Assembly: GCF_018130065.1 (NCBI RefSeq)
Contig: NZ_JAFCME010000001.1
Coordinates: 310,001-374,000, forward strand
DNA: 64,000 nucleotides
From: Bradyrhizobium sp. AUGA SZCCT0158
Lineage (GTDB): Bacteria; Pseudomonadota; Alphaproteobacteria; Rhizobiales; Xanthobacteraceae
Direction of reading: 5' to 3'
Below the pieces are notes generated by a model. It was not told where the DNA came from, ran no database searches, and saw only the letters and a list, made by a program, of their open reading frames with translations. Each line of letters starts with the position of its first letter. The first letter of the stretch is position 1. This document shows positions 1 to 8,669 of the stretch, one piece after another. A program made the translations under genes and the position numbers.

Positions 1-888
1 CAGCGCGCACCGCCCCGCGAACACACAGCCCTCGATCCGTCCTTTGAGGCTGGGCACCTGGCCCGGGATTTCGGCGAGACGCCGCGCGGCCCCTGTCAAC
101 GAAGAGCCGAGCTTCGGCACCGCGCCGAGCAGACCCTGCGTATAGGGATGACGCGGCGAGCGGAACAGCTCGGCCACCGGCGCCTCCTCGACCTTGCGGC
201 CGGCATACATCACCATGACGCGCTCGGCGATTTCGGCGACCACGCCGAGATCATGGGTGACCAGAATGATCGCCGCACCGACCCGACGCTTGAGGTCCAG
301 CATCAACTGCAGGATCTGCGCCTGGATCGTGACGTCGAGCGCCGTGGTCGGCTCGTCGGCAATCAGAAGTTTTGGGTTGCAGGCCAGCGCCATCGCGATC
401 ATCACGCGCTGGCGCATTCCGCCGGAAAGCTGATGCGGATATTCGCGCACGCGCCGCACCGACTCCGGGATGCCGACCAGATTCAGCATCTCGACGGCGC
501 GGGCCTCGGCGGCCTGCTTGTCGAGCCCCTGATGCATGCGCAGCGTCTCGCCGATCTGGCGGCCGACGGTCAGCACCGGATTGAGGCTCGTCATCGGCTC
601 CTGGAAGATCATCGAAATGTCGTTGCCACGGATGTCGCGCATTTCGCGCTCGGAGAGTTGCAGCAAATTCTTGCCCTGGAAGCGGATCGAGCCTGCGATC
701 TTGCCCGGAGGTTCGGGGATCAAACGCATCAACGACATCGAGGTGACCGACTTGCCGCAACCGGATTCGCCGACGATGGCCAGCGTCTCGCCTTCATTGA
801 CATGGAAGGAAACACCGTCGACGGCGCGGTTGATGCCCTCGGGGGTCCGGAAATGGGTCTGCAGATTTTCGACTTCGAGCAATGCCAT
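1..888 (-). CDS. Peptide/nickel-type ABC transporter ATP-binding protein (DppD-like), 3' end cut by window
   Basis: This is the nucleotide-binding subunit of a peptide-class ABC importer; it would power uptake through the two permeases encoded just upstream. The N-terminus begins [13 protein letters not shown], with Walker A GESGCGKS, a signature LSGGMRQR and Walker [13 protein letters not shown] all readable on the minus strand. Near the window edge the Cys-containing CVFAGRC stretch typical of the oligopeptide-binding C-terminal extension of DppD/OppD proteins appears. The start is the ATG at 888; the preceding permease gene stops at 899, so the two are 10 bases apart. The coding frame runs off the left edge, so the C-terminus is missing. 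Substrate is not shown by the sequence; context (5-oxoproline genes) suggests a small peptide or pyroglutamyl compound. Confidence 0.93.
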   Translation of the reverse strand, partial: MALLEVENLQTHFRTPEGINRAVDGVSFHVNEGETLAIVGESGCGKSVTSMSLMRLIPEPPGKIAGSIRFQGKNLLQLSEREMRDIRGNDISMIFQEPMTSLNPVLTVGRQIGETLRMHQGLDKQAAEARAVEMLNLVGIPESVRRVREYPHQLSGGMRQRVMIAMALACNPKLLIADEPTTALDVTIQAQILQLMLDLKRRVGAAIILVTHDLGVVAEIAERVMVMYAGRKVEEAPVAELFRSPRHPYTQGLLGAVPKLGSSLTGAARRLAEIPGQVPSLKGRIEGCVFAGRCAL

Positions 889-898
889 TACAGGCTCT

Positions 899-1822
899 CT
901 ACAGGCTCTTGGCCATTCGCGGATCGAGCGCGTCACGCAGCCCGTCGCCAAGCAGGTTGACGGCAAGCACGGTGACGGACAGGAACGCAGCGGGAAAGAA
1001 TACGATGTAGGGTTTGACCTGCCACAGCGCCCTGCCCTCGGCCATGATGTTGCCCCAGGACGGAATGGTGGGTGGTGTGCCGGCGCCGATGAAGGAGAGA
1101 ATGGATTCCACGATCATGGCGCTGGCGCAGATATAAGTCGCCTGGACCAACATCGGCGCCAGCGTGTTGGGCAGGATGTGGCGCAGGATGATCATCGGCG
1201 TTCGTGTGCCGGAAGCTATCGCGGCGTCCACATAGGGCTGCTCGCGCAGCGACAGCACGACGCTGCGCACCAGGCGCGAGACGCGGGGGATTTCCGCTAC
1301 CGTGATCGCCAAAATCACGTTGCCGACGCTGGCGCGCGTCAGCGCCATCAGCGCAACCGCAAGCAGGATCGGCGGGATCGACATCAGCCCGTCCATGAAC
1401 CGCATGATGATGCCGTCGGCCCATCGTACGAACCCGGAGACAAGGCCGATGGCGAGACCGGCCAGCGAGGCCAGCACCGCCACCGAAAGACCGACCGTAA
1501 GCGAGACCCGCGCCCCGTAGATCACGCGTGAATAGATGTCGCGGCCGAGCAAGTCAGTCCCGAACCAGTAGTCCGCGGAAGGCATGCGCGTACGCTTGGC
1601 GGGCGCGATCGCGGTCGGATCGACGGTCCCAAGCCAGGGCGCCAGCACTCCGACCAGGACGAGACAGAGCAGCAAAGCACTGCCGATCGCCACCGTCGGA
1701 TGGTTGCGCAGGAAGCCGAGCACGCCGCGCCGAATTTTGACCGGCGCCAGCAGGTCCGGCAATTGCGGCGCGACCACAAGGCCCGGCGGTATCCGTACCG
1801 TGCTGGTTTCCAGGACGGTCAA
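899..1822 (-). CDS. Peptide-type ABC transporter permease (DppC-like)
   Basis: Inner-membrane permease of the same importer, 307 residues, the usual length for DppC/OppC. A cytoplasmic N-terminal tail precedes the first membrane helix (about residues 45-65), then the OppC-type N-terminal region and a binding-protein-dependent transport domain with the EAA-like loop around [18 protein letters not shown]. Translation starts at a TTG (1822-1820) that overlaps the TGA stop of the upstream permease by four bases, which is the main argument for this start. Expected to pair with the DppB-like subunit to form the channel. Substrate unknown. Confidence 0.92.
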   Translation of the reverse strand: MTVLETSTVRIPPGLVVAPQLPDLLAPVKIRRGVLGFLRNHPTVAIGSALLLCLVLVGVLAPWLGTVDPTAIAPAKRTRMPSADYWFGTDLLGRDIYSRVIYGARVSLTVGLSVAVLASLAGLAIGLVSGFVRWADGIIMRFMDGLMSIPPILLAVALMALTRASVGNVILAITVAEIPRVSRLVRSVVLSLREQPYVDAAIASGTRTPMIILRHILPNTLAPMLVQATYICASAMIVESILSFIGAGTPPTIPSWGNIMAEGRALWQVKPYIVFFPAAFLSVTVLAVNLLGDGLRDALDPRMAKSL

Positions 1823-2760
1823 TAGCGGATCCTCGGGTCAACCAGGGTGTAGGTGACGTCGACCATCAGATTGACCAGCACATAGAGGAAACTGAACAGC
1901 AGCACGATGCCCTGGATGACAGGGTAGTCGCGGCGCAGGATCGCGTCGATCGTGAGCCGGCCGAGGCCCGGAATGGCGAACACGCTTTCGGTGACCACCG
2001 CGCCGCCGATCAAAAGCGCGATGCCGATACCGATCACCGTCACGATCGGAACCGCCGCGTTCTTCAGCGCGTGAACGAACAAGATGCTGCGCTGGTCAAG
2101 GCCTTTGGCGCGGGCGGTGCGGACATAGTCCTGCTGCAGCACCTCGAGCATCGACGCCCGGGTAATGCGCGCGATCAGCGCGATGTAGACGCTGCCAAGC
2201 GCGAGCGACGGCAGGATCAGGTTCTGGAACCATGGCCAGACGCCATTGGACAGCGGCGTATAGCCCTGCACCGGAAGCCATTCGAACTGCAGCGCGAACA
2301 CGTAGGCGAGGACATAGCCGACGACAAAGACGGGAAGCGAGAAGGCGAACACGGCAAAGGCCATGATGGTGCGATCGATCCAGCTTCCCGCCTTCCATGC
2401 CGCCATCACGCCGAGCGGCACCGCGACAAGGATGGTCAGGACAAGCGTAATCGCCATCAGCGAGAGTGTCGGCTCGATGCGCTGCGCGATCATCTTGGAG
2501 ACCGGCAAATTGGTGAAGATCGAGGTGCCGAGATTCCCGTGCAAGATGTCCCATAGCCAGCTGCCGAACTGGACAAGGAACGGCCGGTCGAGGCCGAGGC
2601 TTTGGCGTATCCGCTCAACGTCGGCGGGGCTCGCCTGGTCGCCTGCAATCACCGCGGCGGGATCGCCCGGCGCGATATAAAGCAGGCTGAAGACGAACAG
2701 CGCGACGATCCCCATCACGGGCAAGGTCGAGAGAATGCGCCGCAGGATATACGAGAGCAT
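1819..2760 (-). CDS. Peptide-type ABC transporter permease (DppB-like)
   Basis: Inner-membrane permease, 313 residues, normal for the DppB/OppB family. It opens with MLSYILRRILSTLPVMG, the typical positively charged start followed by a first membrane helix, and carries the periplasmic loop GDPAAVIAGDQASPADVERIR and the conserved RTARAKGLDQRSILFVHALK EAA loop near residue 210. It lies 17 bases downstream of the solute-binding protein gene and overlaps the next permease by four bases, so SBP, DppB, DppC and DppD form one transcript. Its job is passage of the bound peptide-like ligand across the membrane. Confidence 0.93.
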   Translation of the reverse strand: MLSYILRRILSTLPVMGIVALFVFSLLYIAPGDPAAVIAGDQASPADVERIRQSLGLDRPFLVQFGSWLWDILHGNLGTSIFTNLPVSKMIAQRIEPTLSLMAITLVLTILVAVPLGVMAAWKAGSWIDRTIMAFAVFAFSLPVFVVGYVLAYVFALQFEWLPVQGYTPLSNGVWPWFQNLILPSLALGSVYIALIARITRASMLEVLQQDYVRTARAKGLDQRSILFVHALKNAAVPIVTVIGIGIALLIGGAVVTESVFAIPGLGRLTIDAILRRDYPVIQGIVLLFSFLYVLVNLMVDVTYTLVDPRIRY

Positions 2761-2777
2761 GTCGGATTACCGCGCCG

Positions 2778-4385
2778 TCATGCGGTCTTCGACACGCCCC
2801 AGAAGAACGGCAGCGGCCCCTTAGCGATACCGGAGACGTTCTTGCGCCAGGCCGTATAGGTCAGGAAGAAGCCGGTCGGCGCATACACGACGTCCTCGAG
2901 CGCTGCGCGATTGAGACGACCGACCGCAGCCTTCTCGTCGTCGAGACTCTTGGCATCGAACCAGTTCGTGACTTCCTTTTCCACGTTCGGGCTCGTCGGC
3001 CAGCCGAACCAGGCCTTTTCGCCATTGGCGCGGATGGCAGTGTAGGCGGAGGGATTGATGCAGTCCGCTCCGGCGTGCCAGGAGTGAAACATCTGCCAAC
3101 CGCCCTGGCCCGGAGGGGTCTTCTGGGCGCGGCGGGAGCCGACCGTACCCCAATCGGTGGCGACGAAGTCGACATTCATGCCGAGGCGCTTCAACAGATC
3201 TGCCGTGACATCGCCTTGTGCCTTGGTGACCGGTTGATCCTGCGCCACGACGCATGTCACTGGCTGGCCGGCATAGCCGCTCTCGGCCAGAAGCTTCTTG
3301 GCCGCATCGAAATCGCGCTTGCCCTTCAGGATCTCTCCGCCCTCCTCGGTGTAAAGCGGCGTATCCGGCGTGAAGAAGCCCGGCAACGTCTTCCATAGCG
3401 CGGTGTCGTCGCCGACCACCGCACGCATGTAGTCTTCCTGGCTGAGTGCCATCAGCACGGCCCGCCGCGCCTTCACATTGTTGAATGGCGGATGCAAATG
3501 GTTCATCCGGAACGAACCGATATTGCCAAGGGGATCAGCGATGTCGACGCCGATGTTGCGGTTCCTCTTGAGCGTCGGCACCAGATCGGAGATCGGATTC
3601 TCCCACCAATCGACCTCGCCATTCTGCAGCGCGGCCGCCGCGGTGGCGGGATCCGGAATCACCACCCATTCGACGCGGTCGACCAGCATCTGCTTGCCGC
3701 CGGCAAGCCAGGACGCCTTCTCCTGCCGCGGCACGTAGCCGTCGAACTTCTCGAACACTGCCTTGGCGCCGGGCACCCACTCGCCCTTGACGAATTTCAT
3801 TGGCCCGGAGCCGACATAGTCGCCGATCTGCTTGAACGGATCGGTCTGCGCCAAGCGCTCCGGCATGATGAAAGAGCAAGGCGAGTTGTTCTTGCCCAGC
3901 GCCAGCAGCATCTTGGGATAGGGCTGCTTCAGCGACCATTTGAAGGTCCTGTCGTCGACGGCCGTTAACTCGTTCTGGATTGCCTTGAGCATCAGCCCCA
4001 TGGGATCGCGCGCCGACCAGCGCGTCAGGCTCGCTACGACATCCTTGCTCAGCACCGGCTCGCCGTCGTGGAACTTCAGCCCCGGCCGAAGCTTGAAGGT
4101 CCAGACCAACCCATCATCGGACACCTGCTCGGACTCGACCATCTGACGTTGCGGCTGCAGTTTGGCGTCGACGCCGTAGAGCGTGTCCCACACCATCGCA
4201 GCGGCATTGCGCACCACATACTGGGTCCCCCAGATCGGATCGAAATTGGCAAGGTTGGCCTGCGGCACGAAGCGCAAGGTACGCGCCGCAGCGCCCTGGG
4301 ATAGAGCCGGCATCGAAAGGCCGCCCGTCGCCGCCAGGCTGCCCACCCCGGCCAATCCCTTCAACACAGTCCTGCGATCCATCAT
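2778..4385 (-). CDS. Family 5 extracellular solute-binding protein (peptide ABC transporter), Tat-type signal
   Basis: Periplasmic receptor of the peptide-type importer, 535 residues, the usual size for SBP family 5. The N-terminus has a twin-arginine motif (RRTVLKG) followed by a hydrophobic stretch and ALSQG, which predicts export by the Tat route. The mature part has the family 5 order: FDPIWGTQYVVRNAAAMVWDTLYG near residue 55, then VWTFKLRPGLKFHDGEPV near 110. Two ATGs are in tandem at 4385 and 4382; a GGAGAGC ribosome site is only a few bases upstream, so the second may be used. The gene follows the pxp/amidohydrolase genes on the same strand after a 237-base gap. Ligand not deducible; peptides or pyroglutamyl compounds fit the neighbours. 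Confidence 0.93.
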   Translation of the reverse strand: MMDRRTVLKGLAGVGSLAATGGLSMPALSQGAAARTLRFVPQANLANFDPIWGTQYVVRNAAAMVWDTLYGVDAKLQPQRQMVESEQVSDDGLVWTFKLRPGLKFHDGEPVLSKDVVASLTRWSARDPMGLMLKAIQNELTAVDDRTFKWSLKQPYPKMLLALGKNNSPCSFIMPERLAQTDPFKQIGDYVGSGPMKFVKGEWVPGAKAVFEKFDGYVPRQEKASWLAGGKQMLVDRVEWVVIPDPATAAAALQNGEVDWWENPISDLVPTLKRNRNIGVDIADPLGNIGSFRMNHLHPPFNNVKARRAVLMALSQEDYMRAVVGDDTALWKTLPGFFTPDTPLYTEEGGEILKGKRDFDAAKKLLAESGYAGQPVTCVVAQDQPVTKAQGDVTADLLKRLGMNVDFVATDWGTVGSRRAQKTPPGQGGWQMFHSWHAGADCINPSAYTAIRANGEKAWFGWPTSPNVEKEVTNWFDAKSLDDEKAAVGRLNRAALEDVVYAPTGFFLTYTAWRKNVSGIAKGPLPFFWGVSKTA

Positions 4386-4622
4386 GCTCTCCCAGTCTGG
4401 CGTTGTTGTGGTTCCGCCCGTTTCAATGGCCGAGGGTTCGGCGCAAAGGAGGTGAAGAAGTGAGGTGAAAGGGGCCGGTCAAACCGATTGTGATCTGTCC
4501 CTGTTTTCTTGCAAGTGATGTGCCAGTGCGTCCTGCTCATTCCGTCGCCGGGCCCTCGCCCAGCATGAAGCAGAATGCCTTTTCAAGCGATCATATTTTT
4601 GAGCGATTATGTCCATTTATGG
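4386..4622. promoter_or_regulatory. Gap between amidohydrolase and peptide transporter genes, with a direct repeat
   Basis: No gene was found in these 237 bases. A 9-base direct repeat AGCGATYAT occurs at 4586-4594 and 4602-4610, 16 bases apart, in an AT-richer patch. It lies about 200 bases upstream of the solute-binding protein start on the minus strand and could be a regulator site or part of a second promoter for the transporter genes. No convincing -35/-10 pair was identified. Confidence 0.3.
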
Positions 4623-5798
4623 CTAGCTCTGGCCCGCGAGCTCCCTGAACTTCTCCGACGGTTTCGGGTGCCACCAGCGACCGCCAATGACGACACCTTC
4701 CGACACGATCTTGCGGTCGCCGATCAGATGCTCGCCGATGACGTCGACATAGTCAAACTGGCCTTGCGCGATCGAGATCAAGGTGGCGTCTCCGGCGCTG
4801 CCCGGCTTGAGGCTGCCAAGTTCGGGACGCCGCAGCGCCATCGCGGCATTGACGGTTGAAGCGGCAACCACGTCCGGGAGCGGCATTCCCATGCACAGGA
4901 ACTTGGACATGGTCGTTACCTGATCGAAAGCTGGGCCGTCGATGCACAGCAGATGGACATCCGAAGAGATGGTGTCGGGATAGAAACCGTTGGCGAGCAT
5001 CGCCCGTGCAGTCTTGAAGGCGAAGGAGCCCTTGCCGTGGCCGATGTCGAACAACACGCCGCGTTCGCGCGCCTCCAGCACCGCCCTTTTGACCGTGCCC
5101 TGGGCCGTGGCCGGCGTATTGGGAAACGGCCGGAATGCATGGGTGAGAACGTCGCCCGGACGCAGCCGCGCGAGCACCTCCTCGTAGCTCGGCGGCGGAT
5201 GGTCGATATGCGCCATCAGCGGCATGCCGACCTGTTCGGCGACCTCAAGCGCGATGTCGAGCGGCACGATCCCCGAGGTACCGGAGGCGTGGAGACCGAC
5301 CCGCACCTTGATTCCGACAATGAGATCACGGTTTTGATCCGCCACCGTGGCGGCGTCGATCGGATTCATCAGCCGGAGCTCTTCGCTCTCGCCGACCATA
5401 ACCCGATGCGAGAAGCCAAAAATGCCGGCGTGCGAAACGTGCAGATAAGCGAGAATGCGGACCTGGCTCGGCTCGATCACATGCTTGCGGAAACCTGCGA
5501 AATTCCCCGGGCCGGCGCTGCCGGTATCGACCGCCGTGGTGACGCCCGACGTACGGCAGAATTCTTCGGCGTCGATGCCGAGCGAAGTGCCGCCCCAATA
5601 AACATGGGTGTGCAGATCGATCAGACCCGGCGTGACGATGTAACCCGACACGTCGCGCACATCGGTGCCGGGATCGGCCCTGAGCTCGCTTCCTACCATC
5701 GCCACCTTGCCGCCGGCGAAGGCGACATCCGTCACCGCGTCGAGTTTTTGCGATGGGTCAATCACCCGGCCGCCGCGCAGGATCAAATCGAAAGGCAT
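4623..5798 (-). CDS. Amidohydrolase/deacetylase family metallohydrolase
   Basis: Metal-dependent amidohydrolase, 391 residues, dihydroorotase-like. The N-terminal beta segment MPFDLILRGGRVIDPS is typical of the superfamily. Metal ligands seen are H63 and H65 in GLIDLHTHVYWGG, a later HIDHP and LTHAF, and the Asp of SSDVH. The start is supported by an AGGAGAT ribosome site just upstream. It lies 31 bases after pxpC, so it probably belongs to the pxp operon. The exact substrate cannot be read from the sequence; a cyclic amide, imide or N-acyl amino acid that feeds 5-oxoproline metabolism would fit the position. D-aminoacylase or dihydroorotase annotation would be a guess. Confidence 0.85.
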   Translation of the reverse strand: MPFDLILRGGRVIDPSQKLDAVTDVAFAGGKVAMVGSELRADPGTDVRDVSGYIVTPGLIDLHTHVYWGGTSLGIDAEEFCRTSGVTTAVDTGSAGPGNFAGFRKHVIEPSQVRILAYLHVSHAGIFGFSHRVMVGESEELRLMNPIDAATVADQNRDLIVGIKVRVGLHASGTSGIVPLDIALEVAEQVGMPLMAHIDHPPPSYEEVLARLRPGDVLTHAFRPFPNTPATAQGTVKRAVLEARERGVLFDIGHGKGSFAFKTARAMLANGFYPDTISSDVHLLCIDGPAFDQVTTMSKFLCMGMPLPDVVAASTVNAAMALRRPELGSLKPGSAGDATLISIAQGQFDYVDVIGEHLIGDRKIVSEGVVIGGRWWHPKPSEKFRELAGQS

Positions 5799-5829
5799 GT
5801 GATCTCCTCAAAACACTGTGAAAGCTTTA

Positions 5830-6864
5830 TCAGCCCTCAACCCCAAAGACTCCGTCGATCAGATTGAGGCCGAGCAGAAACTCTGAACTGAGATGGGTGC
5901 GCGTCAGCGGTTCGACGACAATGCCGCGCGCCAGCAACGCGGCCTCGCTGCGTCGCGCTTCGACCGCCTGCCCGATCGTGACAGCCGCGAATCTGAACAC
6001 CGCTCCCGGTCGCGCCTGCGCCAGCCGGCCAAGATCGGGACCGATGATGGTGGCAATCTTCGGATAACCGCCAGTGGACTGGCGATCGGCCATCAGAACG
6101 ATCGGACGGCCGTCTCCCGGCACCTGGATCGCTCCCATGGCGATCCCGTCGGACACGATGTTGTAGCCACGCGCGTGCGTCAGTTGGGGTCCGTCCAGGT
6201 AATACGCCATCCGATCGACCTTGGCGGAGACGGTCCAGGGCCCGGCGAGAAAGGCGGATATCTGGTCGTCGGCGAAAAAGTCGTGTTGGGGGCCGAGGAC
6301 CACGCGAATGGTGTCGAGGGGACGGTCGAGCCACGGCGCTACGATGGCGCTGATCGATGGCTGCGACGAACCGGACCGCTCGATGCCGAGACGATCGCCC
6401 ACCGCAAGCGCGCGACCGTTCAGGCCGCCGAAGCCGGTGCGCGTGTGGGTGGCGTGAGAGCCCAGCACCTTTGGCACGGCAAAGCGGCCCGCCACCGCCA
6501 GATAGCACCAGGAGCCGCGACCGCCGGCGCGAACTTTTAACACCGCGCCTTCTTCCAGGTTGAGAACCACCGCCGGCGGCAATGGCCTGCCGTCGAGGTT
6601 GAGCGAGAATTCGCCGCCGGCGACGGCGACACGGAGCGCTCCGGATTCGGCGGTCACTTCTAACCCACCGACGGATACTTCGATCGCCGTTGCGCCCGCA
6701 GAATTGCCGACCGCAAGGTTCGCCGTGGCATGCGCCAGCGGATCCATCGGCCCTGCAGCGGTGACACCAAAGCGCAGGTAGCCGTGCCGGCCGGCGTCCT
6801 GCAGCGTCGCACCCGGCCCGCCCGACAGGATGCGAAGGATCGCCTCCGAAGCGTCAGCCCTCAT
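5830..6864 (-). CDS. pxpC: 5-oxoprolinase subunit PxpC (biotin-dependent carboxyltransferase family)
   Basis: Subunit C of the prokaryotic ATP-dependent 5-oxoprolinase, which opens 5-oxoproline to glutamate in the cytoplasm. The protein is 344 residues from the ATG at 6864, which overlaps the stop of pxpB (ATGA, 6861-6864). A longer upstream reading frame exists but lies antisense-like inside pxpB and lacks family character. Recognisable family segments are GPGATLQDAGRHGYLRFGV, AGPMDPLAHATANLAVGN near the N-terminus, FGGLNGRALAVGD in the middle and the C-terminal GYPKIATIIGPDLGRLAQ. The allophanate hydrolase subunit 2/KipA fold is shared with urea-carboxylase domains, but the pxpA and pxpB neighbours settle the role. 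Confidence 0.93.
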   Translation of the reverse strand: MRADASEAILRILSGGPGATLQDAGRHGYLRFGVTAAGPMDPLAHATANLAVGNSAGATAIEVSVGGLEVTAESGALRVAVAGGEFSLNLDGRPLPPAVVLNLEEGAVLKVRAGGRGSWCYLAVAGRFAVPKVLGSHATHTRTGFGGLNGRALAVGDRLGIERSGSSQPSISAIVAPWLDRPLDTIRVVLGPQHDFFADDQISAFLAGPWTVSAKVDRMAYYLDGPQLTHARGYNIVSDGIAMGAIQVPGDGRPIVLMADRQSTGGYPKIATIIGPDLGRLAQARPGAVFRFAAVTIGQAVEARRSEAALLARGIVVEPLTRTHLSSEFLLGLNLIDGVFGVEG

Positions 6865-7589
6865 GTGGCACGCTTGCGGGCAACGATTTCGCCGCCCCCG
6901 GCGCGTTGCGCCAGATCGCGAAATGTCGAAAGATCGATCGGTTCGAACCGCACGAGATCGCCGGCCCGGATCAGAAAGGCATCTTGGCGTTCCGCGGCAT
7001 AGAGACGCTCCGGCGTTTGGCCGATGACATACCATCCGGTCGGCATCACGAACGGCACAACGGTGCCAAGACCACCTCCGATCGACACCGCACCGGCCGG
7101 ATGCGGCGGTCTTGGTGTCGCGCGGCGCGAGATCTTTAGCTGCTCGGGTACGCCGCCGAGATAGATTTGGCCAGGCGTGAAACCACACATATAGACGCGA
7201 TACGTCGCCTTCGTATGCAAGGCGACAGCGTCATCCCGCGTGAAGCCGAGAATCTGGGCAGCCTCGTCGAGATCCTCGGCCAGCGCGGGATCGTAGCAAC
7301 AAGGCAACGTCCAAATGGTGCCCTCGCCCCGCCATTCGGCAAGACCCGTCATGAGACGGCGCACAATGGCAACCAGCGTTTCCCTGTCGATCCCAAGCGG
7401 ATCATAGTGAAGCATCAGCGAGCGATAGGTCGGCACGAATTCACGCGTTCCTGCCGGAGGATCGGCACGCAAGGCCGCGTCGAGGGCGAGCACCCTGTCG
7501 TTAATCACGGGATCAACGGTGTCACCGAATTCGACGACGAGGGCGGCTTCCCCCGCGTCGAGAAAGCGCGGATCGATCGGCAGTGTCAT
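6861..7589 (-). CDS. pxpB: 5-oxoprolinase subunit PxpB (KipI/allophanate hydrolase subunit 1 family)
   Basis: Subunit B of 5-oxoprolinase, 242 residues. Family marks include the N-terminal AALVVEFGDTVDPVINDRV, the central PCCYDPALAEDLDEAA, the FTPGQIYLGGVPEQLKISRR stretch and the C-terminal GWYVIGQTPERLY. It overlaps pxpA by four bases at its start (7586-7589) and pxpC by four at its end, a tight translational coupling expected for subunits of one complex. In Bacillus the homologue KipI is a kinase inhibitor, but with pxpA and pxpC adjacent the oxoprolinase role is much more likely. Confidence 0.94.
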   Translation of the reverse strand: MTLPIDPRFLDAGEAALVVEFGDTVDPVINDRVLALDAALRADPPAGTREFVPTYRSLMLHYDPLGIDRETLVAIVRRLMTGLAEWRGEGTIWTLPCCYDPALAEDLDEAAQILGFTRDDAVALHTKATYRVYMCGFTPGQIYLGGVPEQLKISRRATPRPPHPAGAVSIGGGLGTVVPFVMPTGWYVIGQTPERLYAAERQDAFLIRAGDLVRFEPIDLSTFRDLAQRAGGGEIVARKRAT

Positions 7590-8356
7590 GCGGCCATCGG
7601 CTTGAACGGCTTCAGCGTAACACCGGCCTTTTCCAATCGCTCGCGCACGAGGCTGGCGGTCGCAACCGCATGATCGGAATCGCCATGAACGCAGATCGAA
7701 CGGATCGGCGTCGGCAAATGCTTGCCGCTTGCGGTGATCACCGCTCCGGCCTGCACCATCGCGAGCACGCGCGCGGCAGCTTCTTCCGCGCCTTCGATCA
7801 TTGCGCCGGGCTGGCCGCGCGGGATCAATTGCCCGGTTTCGGTGTAACCGCGGTCGGCATAGATCTCCTGATGGATTTCAAGACCCGCGGCTTCACCGGC
7901 CGCGACCAACTCCGTGACGGCGATGGCCAGCAATGCCAGATTGGGGTCGACCGCCCGAACCGCCCGCGCTACCGCGTCCGCGACGTCTCGTTCCTCGCAG
8001 GCGATGTTGCCGAGCGCGCCGTGGGTCTTCACATAGGTGATGCGATGACCGGCGTAAGCCGCAAGCGCCATGGCCGCCCCGATCTGGTAGGCGATGAGCC
8101 GCTCGATCTCGCCGTTCGAGAACGGCAGACGGCGGCGACCAAAACCCCACAGATCCGGAAACCCGGGATGGGCGCCGACCACGACGCCGCGCTGACGCGC
8201 AATGGCAAACGTCCGCGCCATCACTTCGGGATCGCCGGCATGAAGCCCGCAGGCCACGTTGGCCGAGGTGACAATGGAGAGCATGGCCTCGTCATCACCA
8301 CAGCGATAAGTCCCAAAACCTTCGCCGAGATCGGAATTGAGATCGACTGACGGCAT
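7586..8356 (-). CDS. pxpA: 5-oxoprolinase subunit PxpA (LamB/YcsF family)
   Basis: Subunit A of 5-oxoprolinase, 256 residues. The start at the ATG at 8356 gives the conserved N-terminus PSVDLNSDLGEGFGTYRCGDD and is preceded by a good AGGAGACC ribosome site; an in-frame extension to 8497 is not conserved-looking. Further family motifs are SANVACGLHAGDP, VGAHPGFPDLWGFGRR and YVKTHGALGN. First gene of the minus-strand operon pxpA-pxpB-pxpC-amidohydrolase, with the peptide-type ABC importer behind it. Together they would turn imported or spontaneously formed 5-oxoproline into glutamate. Confidence 0.95.
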   Translation of the reverse strand: MPSVDLNSDLGEGFGTYRCGDDEAMLSIVTSANVACGLHAGDPEVMARTFAIARQRGVVVGAHPGFPDLWGFGRRRLPFSNGEIERLIAYQIGAAMALAAYAGHRITYVKTHGALGNIACEERDVADAVARAVRAVDPNLALLAIAVTELVAAGEAAGLEIHQEIYADRGYTETGQLIPRGQPGAMIEGAEEAAARVLAMVQAGAVITASGKHLPTPIRSICVHGDSDHAVATASLVRERLEKAGVTLKPFKPMAA

Positions 8357-8669
8357 GGTGGTCTCCTGGCGTTGTCCGCGAACGAAGAGCACCTTCGCTG
8401 CGAAACACGATATCGTAAAGTCGGGAGGCATCGACCGATGGCGATATCTGCCCTGCAATGCTGCCGGGGCATAAAAACAGGCATCGCGGCACCGCACCCA
8501 AAAGGTTAACAGGCCGGAAAGGCCTCCGTGGCGCGTTCTGACCGCCGTTGTATTCGGCCGAAACTTGATTATATTGCTATCTCAGCTGCAACCGCTGCTG
8601 ATTTTAACGTTGGCGTGACTGGGCCCGTCTTAATCTAGGCGGGCCGTCGCCGTTTCAGGGTTCGTAGCG
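8357..8669. promoter_or_regulatory. Divergent control region between pxpA and the uracil catabolism genes, with leader hairpin
   Basis: These 313 bases hold no gene and must contain the promoters of both divergent operons. A hairpin-forming sequence (GGCCCGTC at 8622-8629 against GGCGGGCC at 8638-8645, one wobble pair) sits about 25 bases upstream of the Urc1 start and is not followed by a T-run, so it is a leader structure rather than a clear terminator. A TATAAT hexamer reads on the minus strand at 8568-8573 but no matching -35 at the right spacing was found. AT-rich DNA near 8560-8610 is the most likely promoter zone. Confidence 0.4.

Noticed and set aside
7586..8497. Longer start for PxpA at 8497
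   Set aside because: The extra 47 residues are not family-like and the ATG at 8356 has a clear ribosome site.
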